64,000 nt of DNA from contig NZ_JAQMYP010000006.1 of NCBI RefSeq assembly GCF_028369295.1, positions 124,001 through 188,000 of the forward strand, read 5' to 3'. Of this stretch, positions 8,908 through 15,988 are shown one piece after another. This DNA is from Streptomyces sp. HD. Its GTDB lineage: Bacteria > Actinomycetota > Actinomycetes > Streptomycetales > Streptomycetaceae. The notes beneath the pieces are model-generated. The model searched no databases. It saw only the letters and a program-made list of their open reading frames with translations, and had not been told where the DNA came from. The stretch's first letter is position 1. Each line of letters begins with the position of its first letter. Both the position numbers and the translations under genes were made by a program.

Positions 8908-8993
8908 CAGAGCAGTGCACACAATCGAGAGCACCGCTCTTGCTCGGGCCGACGAAATCGTGCACACTGCTCTCAAGCGAGAGCACCGCTCTC
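8908..8993. promoter_or_regulatory. Operator array between TetR and oxidoreductase genes
   Basis: Two copies of the same palindrome lie in the divergent promoter: GAGAGC-ACC-GCTCTT at 8927-8941 and GAGAGC-ACC-GCTCTC (perfect) at 8979-8993. Each is preceded by a half-site plus GTGCACA block in opposite orientation (AGAGCAGTGCACACA near 8909; GTGCACACTGCTCTC near 8960). The copies are 52 bp apart, about five helical turns. Assignment to the adjacent TetR protein is inference. Confidence 0.65.
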
Positions 8994-9017
8994 TCAACTC
9001 ATTCTCCGGGGGTCGCC

Positions 9018-9467
9018 ATGTCGTCGCCGTACTACCTCAAGGGCAGCGCGCTGAACGTCCGCCTCAACAGCGTCATCGGCTGGCTCGCCCGGCACGGGCT
9101 CAGCCTCGCGGGCACGGCGGAGATGTCCGTGCGTGGACGCAAGAGCGGCAGGATGCAGCGCATCCCGGTCAACCCGCACACCTACGAGGGCACGCAGTAC
9201 CTCGTGTCGGCCCGCGGTCACTCCCAGTGGGTACGCAACATGCGCGCCGCCGGCGGCGGGGAGCTGCGGGTCGGACGCAAGGTCCGTGAGTTCGCCGCGG
9301 TGGAGCTTCCCGACGAGGAGAAGCTCCTGATCCTGCGGACCTATCTGGAGAAGTGGGGCTGGGAGGTCAACCAGTACTTCAACGGCGTCACCGCGAAGTC
9401 CTCCGACGAGGAGATCGCCGCGGCGGCCCAGGACCACCCGGTCTTCCGGATCACCGTCAAGAAGTGA
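9018..9467 (+). CDS. Deazaflavin (F420)-dependent nitroreductase family protein
   Basis: A 149-residue split-barrel protein of the Ddn/nitroreductase F420 family: NSVIGWLARHGLSLAGTAEMSVRGRKSGRMQRIPVN, followed by YLVSARGHSQWVRNMRAAGGGELRVGRK, the F420 phosphate-binding pattern. It starts at ATG 9018 with GGGGGT upstream. It likely reduces an unknown small molecule using F420H2. It is divergent from TetR. Its stop lies 11 bases inside the end of the convergent flavoprotein gene. Confidence 0.88.
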   Translation: MSSPYYLKGSALNVRLNSVIGWLARHGLSLAGTAEMSVRGRKSGRMQRIPVNPHTYEGTQYLVSARGHSQWVRNMRAAGGGELRVGRKVREFAAVELPDEEKLLILRTYLEKWGWEVNQYFNGVTAKSSDEEIAAAAQDHPVFRITVKK

Positions 9468-10695
9468 CGTCGTCGGCCACGGGCTCCGCACGGCGGTCCA
9501 GCGCGGTCAGGGCGCGCTGGGCCATGGGATGGACGCGGACGATCTCGGCCAGCGACGTGGAGCCGCGGGTGATGTCCATGAACGCCTTCCAGGCCGGCCG
9601 GAACCCGGTCAGCGCCGCGTGGAAGAGACCCGGCCGGCGTTCGAACACCGTCAGCAGCCGCTTGCCGACGCTCATCTCGACGCCGAGGCCCGCCTTGACC
9701 GCGAAGGCGTAGTTCAGGGCCTGGCGCCGGGTGTCCACCGCGTCGTGCGCCTCGGCGATCCTGACCGCCCACTCCCCCGCGAGCCGCCCCGACCGCAGCG
9801 CGAACGAGATCCCCTCGCGGGTCCACGGCTCCAGCAGACCCGCCGCGTCGCCGCACACCAGCACGCGCCCGCGTGACAGCGGGGAGTCGGCGGCGCGGCA
9901 GCGCGTCAAGTGCCCTGAGGAGATGCTCGGCTCGAACCCGGCGAGCCCGAGCCGCCCGATGAACTCCTCCAAGTACCGCTTGGTGGCCGCGCCTTCACCG
10001 CGCGCCGAGATCACCCCGACCGTCAGCGTGTCGCCCTTGGGGAACACCCAGCCGTAACTGCCGGGAATCGGCCCCCAGTCGATGAGGACCCGCCCCTTCC
10101 AGTCCTCGGCGACCGTCTCCGGCACCGGGATCTCCGCCTCCAGGCCGAGGTCCACCTGGTCGAGCTTGACCCCGACATGGGCCCCTATCCGGCTGGCGCT
10201 GCCGTCCGCGCCGACGACCGCCCGAGCGAGCAGCGTCTCGCCGCCCTGCAGGACGACGGCGACGCTGCGCCGGTCGGGCACCGCCGAGCCGTGCTGCTCG
10301 ACGCGCTGCACGGTGACGCCGGTCCGCAGTTCGGCGCCCGCCTTCTGCGCGTGCTCGACGAGCTGCTGGTCGAACTCGGGCCGGTTGATCAGCCCGAACA
10401 GCATCTGCTTGGAGCGGCGGGTACGGCTGAAGCGGCCGTTGTTGGAGAACGTGACCGCGTGCACCCGCTCCCGGAAGGGCAGCTCGAACCCGGGCGGGAG
10501 CGAGTCGCGCGAGGGGCCGATGATGCCGCCGCCGCAGGTCTTGTAGCGCGGCAGCTCCGCCTTCTCCAGCACCAGCACGCGCCGCCCCGCGACCGCCGCC
10601 GCATACGCGGCCGAGGCCCCCGCGGGCCCCGCGCCCACCACGACGACGTCCCACACCTGCCGCACGTCGTCCGCCGAAGAGTTCTCGCTGCTCAC
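9457..10695 (-). CDS. Geranylgeranyl reductase family FAD-dependent oxidoreductase
   Basis: A 412-residue flavoprotein with an N-terminal Rossmann motif G21-A-G-P-A-G26, a middle CxGG motif (KTCGGGIIGPS) typical of geranylgeranyl reductases, and the second FAD motif RGRVLVCGDAAGLLEPWTREGISFALRSG. The family saturates isoprenoid chains, for example of menaquinones or lipids, or acts on other polyenes. The true substrate here is unknown. It starts at GTG 10695. It is monocistronic, with divergent M20 peptidase upstream. Confidence 0.88.
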   Translation of the reverse strand: MSSENSSADDVRQVWDVVVVGAGPAGASAAYAAAVAGRRVLVLEKAELPRYKTCGGGIIGPSRDSLPPGFELPFRERVHAVTFSNNGRFSRTRRSKQMLFGLINRPEFDQQLVEHAQKAGAELRTGVTVQRVEQHGSAVPDRRSVAVVLQGGETLLARAVVGADGSASRIGAHVGVKLDQVDLGLEAEIPVPETVAEDWKGRVLIDWGPIPGSYGWVFPKGDTLTVGVISARGEGAATKRYLEEFIGRLGLAGFEPSISSGHLTRCRAADSPLSRGRVLVCGDAAGLLEPWTREGISFALRSGRLAGEWAVRIAEAHDAVDTRRQALNYAFAVKAGLGVEMSVGKRLLTVFERRPGLFHAALTGFRPAWKAFMDITRGSTSLAEIVRVHPMAQRALTALDRRAEPVADDVTS

Positions 10696-10828
10696 GATGG
10701 TCTACTGCTCCCGATCAAGCCGCTGTCTGCTGCTGTCCCCCGCATCCTACGGCGGGCATCGTCGCAGGCCGCTGTGGGAGGATCACAGCACTCATACGTA
10801 CAACGTCGCACCCACAAGGAGCGTGCCC

Positions 10829-12184
10829 ATGTCGTCGAATCCGGTCGCCGAGACCGTCGCCTCAATGATGCCCAGGGCGCGGGCGGAGCTCACCGAGCTG
10901 GTGGCCTTCAAGTCGGTGGCGGACTTCGACCAGTTCCCCAGGAGCGAGAGCGAGGGCGCCGCCCGCTGGGTCGCCGACGCACTCGCAGCGGAGGGCTTCC
11001 AGGACGTCGCGCTGCTCGACACCCCCGACGGCACGCAGTCGGTGTACGGCTACCTGCCCGGGCCCGAGGGCGCCAGGACGGTCCTGCTGTACGCCCACTA
11101 CGACGTGCAGCCCCCGCTGGACGAGACCGCCTGGACCACCCCGCCCTTCGAGCTGACCGAGCGCGACGGCCGCTGGTACGGGCGCGGCGCCGCCGACTGC
11201 AAGGGCGGCGTGATCATGCACCTGCTGGCGCTGCGCGCGCTCAAGGCGAACGGCGGCGTGCCGGTGCACGTCAAGGTGATCGCCGAGGGCTCGGAGGAGA
11301 TGGGCACCGGCGGCCTGGAGCGGTACGCCGAGGAGCACCCGGAGCTGCTGGCGGCCGACACCATCGTGATCGGCGACGCGGGCAACTTCCGCGTCGGCCT
11401 GCCGACGGTCACCTCGACCCTGCGCGGCATGACCCTCGTGCGCGTGCAGATCGACACCCTCGAAGGCAACCTGCACTCCGGCCAGTTCGGCGGGGCCGCA
11501 CCCGACGCGCTGGGCGCCCTCATCCGCGTCCTCGACTCGCTGCGCGCCGAGGACGGTTCGACCACGGTGGACGGGCTGACCGGCGAGGCGTCGTGGGAAG
11601 GGCTGCAGTACGAGGACGGGCAGTTCCGCCAGGACGCCAAGGTCCTCGACGGCGTCGAGCTGATCGGCTCCGGCACGGTCGCCGACCGCATCTGGGCGCG
11701 CCCCGCCGTCACGGTCCTCGGCATCGACTGCCCGCCGGTCGTCGGCGCCACCCCGTCCGTGCAGGCCAGCGCACGTGCCCTGATCAGCCTGCGCGTGCCG
11801 CCGGGCGTGGACGCGGCCGAGGCCACCAAGCTGCTCCAGGCGCACGTCGAGGCACACACGCCGTGGGGCGCCCAGGTGCGCACCGAGCAGATAGGGCAGG
11901 GCCAGGCGTTCCGCGCCGACACCGGCAGCCCGGCGTACCAGGCGATGGCCGACGCGATGGCGGTGGCCTACCCGGGCCAGGAGATGCAGTACGCCGGCCA
12001 GGGCGGCTCGATCCCGCTGTGCAACACCCTCGCCGCCCTGTACCCGCAGGCGGAGATCCTCCTCATCGGTCTGAGCGAACCGGAGGCCCAGATCCACGCC
12101 GTCAACGAGAGCGTGTCCCCGCAGGAGCTGGAGCGCCTTTCGGTCGCCGAGGCGCTGTTCCTGCGCAACTACGCGGCGAGTTGA
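10829..12184 (+). CDS. M20 family metallopeptidase (dipeptidase)
   Basis: A 451-residue M20 zinc exopeptidase. Metal-binding and catalytic motifs are visible in order: YAHYDVQPP (ligand His, catalytic Asp), GRGAADCKGG (bridging Asp), EGSEEMG (catalytic and ligand Glu) and a late GGSIPL. A dimerisation (lid) insert occupies roughly residues 200-330. The start at ATG 10829 is set by AAGGAG eight bases upstream. Cytoplasmic; it likely hydrolyses dipeptides or N-acyl amino acids. Confidence 0.9.
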   Translation: MSSNPVAETVASMMPRARAELTELVAFKSVADFDQFPRSESEGAARWVADALAAEGFQDVALLDTPDGTQSVYGYLPGPEGARTVLLYAHYDVQPPLDETAWTTPPFELTERDGRWYGRGAADCKGGVIMHLLALRALKANGGVPVHVKVIAEGSEEMGTGGLERYAEEHPELLAADTIVIGDAGNFRVGLPTVTSTLRGMTLVRVQIDTLEGNLHSGQFGGAAPDALGALIRVLDSLRAEDGSTTVDGLTGEASWEGLQYEDGQFRQDAKVLDGVELIGSGTVADRIWARPAVTVLGIDCPPVVGATPSVQASARALISLRVPPGVDAAEATKLLQAHVEAHTPWGAQVRTEQIGQGQAFRADTGSPAYQAMADAMAVAYPGQEMQYAGQGGSIPLCNTLAALYPQAEILLIGLSEPEAQIHAVNESVSPQELERLSVAEALFLRNYAAS

Positions 12185-12209
12185 GGGCGCGGGCGCTGAG
12201 GATGGGTGC

Positions 12210-13271
12210 ATGACCCGCACCGCGCGCCTCAGCGCCCACACGGACATCGCCACGTCCCTCGCGCTTCTCTCCGACCACGAGCTCGCGCAGCTCGTCGCGG
12301 AGGGGACGCCGGCCGGAACCGGCATCGGTGGGCCGACGAAGGTGATCGAGGTGAACGGCGCCCGGGTGTTCGTGAAGCAGGTACGGCTCACCGACACCGA
12401 ACTGCTCGCCGAGAACGTCCGCTCGACGGCCAACGTCTTCGATGTGCCCGCCTTCTGCCACTACGGCATCGGCAGCCCGGGCCTCGGCGCCTGGCGGGAG
12501 CTCGCGGTGCACACCATGACGACGAACTGGGTCGTCGCCGGCCGGTTCGCGGGCTTCCCCCTCATGCACCACTGGCGCATCCTGCCCCAGCCCTCGCAGC
12601 CCCTGCCCGACGAACTGGCCGACGTGGAGCGGGCCGTCGCCTACTGGGGAGGCGGCCCGCAGGTACGCGAGCGCATCGAGGGGCTCCGTACGGCCTCCTC
12701 GTGCCTGGCGCTGTTCCTGGAGCACATCCCGCACACACTCCACGACTGGCTCGGCACCCAGCTGGCGACGGGCGACGCTCAGGCCGCGTGCACGCTGGTG
12801 GAACAGCGCCTCGAAGCCACCACCGCCTTCCTGCGCACCCACCAACTCCTGCACTTCGACACCCACTTCCACAACATCCTCACCGACGGCGGGCAGCTCT
12901 ACCTCGCCGACTACGGCCTCGCGCTCTCCGACCGTTTCCCGCTGACCCGGCAGGAGCGCGACTTCTTCGCCCGGCACCGTGACTACGACCGCGCCCACAC
13001 CACCTGGTACCTGGTGATCTGGCTCGTCACCGAGCTGTACGGGTACCGGGGGCAGGAGCGGACCGACTTCGTCCGGGCCTGCGCCGACGGCGCCAGGCCC
13101 GGCGGCGGCATTCCGGAGGCCGCCGCCGGCGTCATCGCCCGACGTGCACGAGGAGCCGTTGTGATGGACGAGTTCCGGCACCGGCTGGAGCACGAGAGCA
13201 GGCTCGCCCCGTACCCGCACGAAGCACTGCGGGACGCGCTTCAGGGCGTCGGAATGCCAGCCTCCAGGTAG
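12210..13271 (+). CDS. Kinase-fold protein (APH/protein-kinase-like), small-molecule or protein kinase
   Basis: A 353-residue protein with a divergent kinase fold. Lys56 lies in VFVKQV (ATP site), the catalytic loop is LLHFDTHFHNIL (D217, N222), and a DYG motif (D234) replaces DFG. No glycine-rich loop is obvious. The catalytic loop resembles aminoglycoside phosphotransferase-type kinases. It has no membrane segment. Its last 31 bases overlap the end of the convergent TmrB-NUDIX gene. Substrate unknown. Confidence 0.72.
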   Translation: MTRTARLSAHTDIATSLALLSDHELAQLVAEGTPAGTGIGGPTKVIEVNGARVFVKQVRLTDTELLAENVRSTANVFDVPAFCHYGIGSPGLGAWRELAVHTMTTNWVVAGRFAGFPLMHHWRILPQPSQPLPDELADVERAVAYWGGGPQVRERIEGLRTASSCLALFLEHIPHTLHDWLGTQLATGDAQAACTLVEQRLEATTAFLRTHQLLHFDTHFHNILTDGGQLYLADYGLALSDRFPLTRQERDFFARHRDYDRAHTTWYLVIWLVTELYGYRGQERTDFVRACADGARPGGGIPEAAAGVIARRARGAVVMDEFRHRLEHESRLAPYPHEALRDALQGVGMPASR

Positions 13272-14281
13272 AGCGCCGCCCCGCGTTCCCGCGCCCGCAG
13301 CGCCCAGCGCAGCCGCTCGTAGCGCACCGGCGGCAGCAGATCGGCGGCCTCCTCCTCCGTGACGAAACGCCAGTCACGCAGCTCGGGGCCGGGCAGCAGC
13401 AGACGCTCGGCCGCCACGGAGTCCAGGCGCCCGCCGTCGAAGAGGAGGCGCAGACCGCCGTAGCCGGGAGGCGAGGGCCGCTCCCAGTCGACGACGAGGA
13501 GACGCGGTACGTCGTCCAGTTGGATCCCCGTCTCCTCGGCGACCTCACGCATGCCCGCGCGCGCGGGCGCCTCGCCGGGTTCGACGACCCCGCCGGGGAA
13601 CTCCCAGCCCGGCTTGTAGGTGGGGTCGACGAGCAGTACCCGGTCCTGCTCGTCGAAGAGCAGCACCCCGGAGGCGACGGTCTCGGCGGTGGGCTCGGGT
13701 GTCTGCACGATGTCGCAGACGGGGACCGTACCGTCACCGACCGCTTCGGCGATCCGGACGGCGGTCTCGTACGGTGTCAGGCCGCCGTTGTCGACGGGAT
13801 GGGCGTCGGCGGTGAGCCAGGAGGCGAGTGCGGCACGGTACGGCTCTATGTGGTCGTACGACCACTGCCGGATCCGTATCTCGCCGTCGGGCAGGTCGGG
13901 CGGGACGTCCCGCCCGGCTATTCGCTCCCGCAGGATCGTTTCCGCCGGGGCGAGGAGGATGTGCTGGACGGAAATACGGCGGGCGGCGAGACCGCCGAAG
14001 ATCTCGTCGCGGTACTCCTGGCGCAGCAACGTCATGGGGACCACCAGGGTCCCGCCGAGCTCGGCGGACAGCGCGGCCGCCGTGTCGATCACGAGACGCC
14101 GCCAGATCGGCAGGTCCTGGAAGTCGCCGACCTCGGTGAGGCGCTTGGGCGGGAGCAGGTGGGTGAGTGCTCCGCCGATGACCTCGGGGTCGAAGAGCGT
14201 GCTGTTCGGGATCAGCTCGATCAGTTCCCGTGCGGTGGTGGTCTTCCCCGCACCGAACGCGCCGTTGATCCAAACGATCAC
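13241..14281 (-). CDS. TmrB-like P-loop kinase fused to NUDIX hydrolase
   Basis: A 346-residue two-domain protein. Residues 1-185 start with the P-loop MIVWINGAFGAGKTTTA (Walker A about 7-15) and continue with VPMTLLRQEY. This closely resembles the tunicamycin-resistance ATPase TmrB of Bacillus (which begins MI-WINGAFG-GKT, from memory). Residues 200-340 are a NUDIX domain with a perfect box: G231, E237, R245-E246, E249-E250, G252. The GTG start follows a GGGGGAAA ribosome site. The fusion suggests coupling of a nucleotide or sugar-nucleotide kinase-type reaction with pyrophosphohydrolysis. Confidence 0.85.
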   Translation of the reverse strand: MIVWINGAFGAGKTTTARELIELIPNSTLFDPEVIGGALTHLLPPKRLTEVGDFQDLPIWRRLVIDTAAALSAELGGTLVVPMTLLRQEYRDEIFGGLAARRISVQHILLAPAETILRERIAGRDVPPDLPDGEIRIRQWSYDHIEPYRAALASWLTADAHPVDNGGLTPYETAVRIAEAVGDGTVPVCDIVQTPEPTAETVASGVLLFDEQDRVLLVDPTYKPGWEFPGGVVEPGEAPARAGMREVAEETGIQLDDVPRLLVVDWERPSPPGYGGLRLLFDGGRLDSVAAERLLLPGPELRDWRFVTEEEAADLLPPVRYERLRWALRARERGAALYLEAGIPTP

Positions 14282-14364
14282 GTTTCCCCCTCTTCTGTTG
14301 GCCCCCTGTGGCTTGCCCGCTCCACCCTGCCACGGAAACCAGCTCCCGTAGAGGGCGCATGACT

Positions 14365-14406
14365 ACGGCGCCGGAGCCCTCGCGGGTGCGAGGGTGCCGG
14401 CGCCGT
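14365..14406 (-). terminator. Long hairpin terminator after the small secreted-protein gene
   Basis: The arms ACGGCGCCGGAGCCCTCGC (14365-14383) and GCGAGGGTGCCGGCGCCGT (14388-14406) pair over 19 positions with two mismatches around a 4-nt loop. It lies 22 bases past the stop of the 14429-14749 gene. There is no T-run, as is usual in Streptomyces. Confidence 0.7.
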
Positions 14407-14428
14407 GTGATCGGGTCGATTGTGCTCG

Positions 14429-14749
14429 TCAGCGCTTCTTGCCGTGGGGGGCGTTGTTCACAGCCTTGTCCGTTTCACGGTTGATGGCCGTGCCGACGGT
14501 GTCCAGGGCCCGGTCCACGCTGATCCCGGCGAGCTTGGTCTGACCGCCCGTGTTGAGGCCGCCGAGCTTGCTCCGGCCGCCCATGTCCAGGCCCGCGACC
14601 TTGGTGTTACCGCCGACGTCGGGCATCCCGGCGGCGGGGGTCCCGGTGCCGGAGGTGCCCGAGAGGTCGGCAGAGTGGGACGGGGTGATCGCCGCGACGA
14701 CGCATCCGGTGGCCAGGGAGGCGATGGCGAGCATGCTGCGCTTCTTCAT
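14429..14749 (-). CDS. Small secreted protein of unknown function
   Basis: A 106-residue protein starting at ATG 14749. The signal peptide is MKKRSMLAIASLATGCVVAA followed by a THSA-like cleavage region (ITPSHSADLS). The mature part is low-complexity with three near-repeats of a G(G)-x-T/S-K-(V/L)-(A/G)-G-(L/I) pattern (NTKVAGLDMGGRSKLGGLNTGGQTKLAGI is the region, residues 48-76), then a basic tail ending in KKR. Similar short repeats occur in small Streptomyces exported proteins. Function unknown. Confidence 0.65.
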   Translation of the reverse strand: MKKRSMLAIASLATGCVVAAITPSHSADLSGTSGTGTPAAGMPDVGGNTKVAGLDMGGRSKLGGLNTGGQTKLAGISVDRALDTVGTAINRETDKAVNNAPHGKKR

Positions 14750-14801
14750 GGCCGGTTCAACTGCGAAACCGGACCGGGGGTCACGCCCCACCTCGGGACA
14801 A

Positions 14802-15785
14802 TCAGGACAGCGCGGGAACCCCGGATCCGGGCCGCCGGTCGACCCGGCGCAGCCGCACCCGCTGGACGAGATCGTCGGCCGCCTCCGGCCAGCGGGAGTG
14901 CTCGAAGGCGAACCCCGCGTCGAGGAGCCGGCCGGGGACGACGCGCCGGCTCTTGAGCAGCAGCTCGGTGTCCGAGCGCAGCGCGAACGCGCCGAGCTCC
15001 GCCATCCACCGGGTCGCGGGCAGACCGACAGGGACACCCCACGCGGAGCGCAGCGCCCGCATGAACGCACGCTGCGGCAGCGGTTCGGGGGCGGCGAGGT
15101 TCACCGGCCCGGTGAGATCGTCCCGGTCGACCAGGAAGTCGACGGCGCGGACGAAGTCACGGTCGTGGATCCAGGAGACGTACTGTCCGCCGCCCGCGAC
15201 GGGGCCGCCGAGGCCCAGGCGTGCCAGCCCCAGCAGGACGTCGAACACGCCGCCCCGGTCGGGGCTCATCACCATGGCGGAGCGCAGGGCGACCTTGCGG
15301 GTGTGCGGGGTGTCGGCTTCCTCCTGCGCGCGCTCCCAGGCCCTGGCGATCTCGACGCTGTACGCCCAGTAGTCCGGCACGCCGGGCTCGCCGCCGCCGA
15401 TGACGCCCGTCGCCTCGTCGTTGGGCGCGTCGAAGCGGTGGGCGTAGACGGTGGCGGTGCTCATCTGCAGCCAGACCCGGGGCGGCCGGGCGGCCCGGGC
15501 GATCGCCTCGCCGACGACCTGGGTGGAGTGGACCCGCGAGTCCATCATGGCCTGCAGATTGGGTGCGGTGTAGCGGCAGCTGACACTGCGGCCGGCCAGG
15601 TTGATCACGATGTCGCTGCCGTCGATCACCGTGGCCCAGTGCCCCAATGTCTCGCCGTCCCAGCGGACCTGCCGGTCATGGTTGGGCCGTCTGGTCAGGA
15701 CCACGACGTCATGGCCCGCGGCGGTCAGCGCGCGGTTCAGGACGGTGCCCACCTGCCCGGTTCCTCCGGGGATCACTATCTTCAT
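14802..15785 (-). CDS. TIGR01777-type NAD(P)-dependent epimerase (YfcH-like)
   Basis: A 327-residue extended-SDR protein. It starts with the Rossmann motif MKIVIPGGTGQVG and carries INLAGRSVSCRYT and RVHSTQVVGEAI, characteristic of the TIGR01777/SulA-like epimerase family, plus a C-terminal DUF1731-like tail (PATRWMAELGAFALRSDTELLLKSRRVVPGRLLDAGF). ATG 15785 was chosen; an upstream in-frame ATG at 15839 lies inside a palindrome and has no ribosome site. It is divergent from the alpha-galactosidase. Physiological substrate unknown. Confidence 0.87.
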   Translation of the reverse strand: MKIVIPGGTGQVGTVLNRALTAAGHDVVVLTRRPNHDRQVRWDGETLGHWATVIDGSDIVINLAGRSVSCRYTAPNLQAMMDSRVHSTQVVGEAIARAARPPRVWLQMSTATVYAHRFDAPNDEATGVIGGGEPGVPDYWAYSVEIARAWERAQEEADTPHTRKVALRSAMVMSPDRGGVFDVLLGLARLGLGGPVAGGGQYVSWIHDRDFVRAVDFLVDRDDLTGPVNLAAPEPLPQRAFMRALRSAWGVPVGLPATRWMAELGAFALRSDTELLLKSRRVVPGRLLDAGFAFEHSRWPEAADDLVQRVRLRRVDRRPGSGVPALS

Positions 15786-15825
15786 CGACTCCCCCATCTC
15801 GTGTGGCACAAGCCTAACGCAAGAA

Positions 15826-15839
15826 TTGAACACGTTCAA
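15826..15839. promoter_or_regulatory. Palindromic operator candidate upstream of alpha-galactosidase
   Basis: TTGAAC-AC-GTTCAA is a perfect 6-2-6 inverted repeat, in the divergent gap between the epimerase (start 15785) and the GH27 gene (start 15989). No regulator gene is adjacent. It looks like a sugar-regulator site; the regulator is unknown. Confidence 0.45.
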
Positions 15840-15988
15840 AACATTGCCGCGCCAGCCATTCCGAGACCCTCAGGAATCCACACCTTGCCGCGCGACTTCC
15901 AACACGCTCCGACAGCTTCTACCGTGAACCCCGCCATGACGCGTGCATGCCGTCATCCCACCTTTTGCTGGTTCGGAGGAACGTAACG

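Noticed and set aside
10177..12213. A 678-codon plus-strand frame across the M20 peptidase
   Set aside because: Wrong-frame shadow of the peptidase gene; the true frame has all M20 metal motifs.
15826..15839. LexA (SOS) box near the alpha-galactosidase
   Set aside because: GAAC and GTTC are separated by two bases, whereas the actinobacterial LexA box has a four-base spacer.
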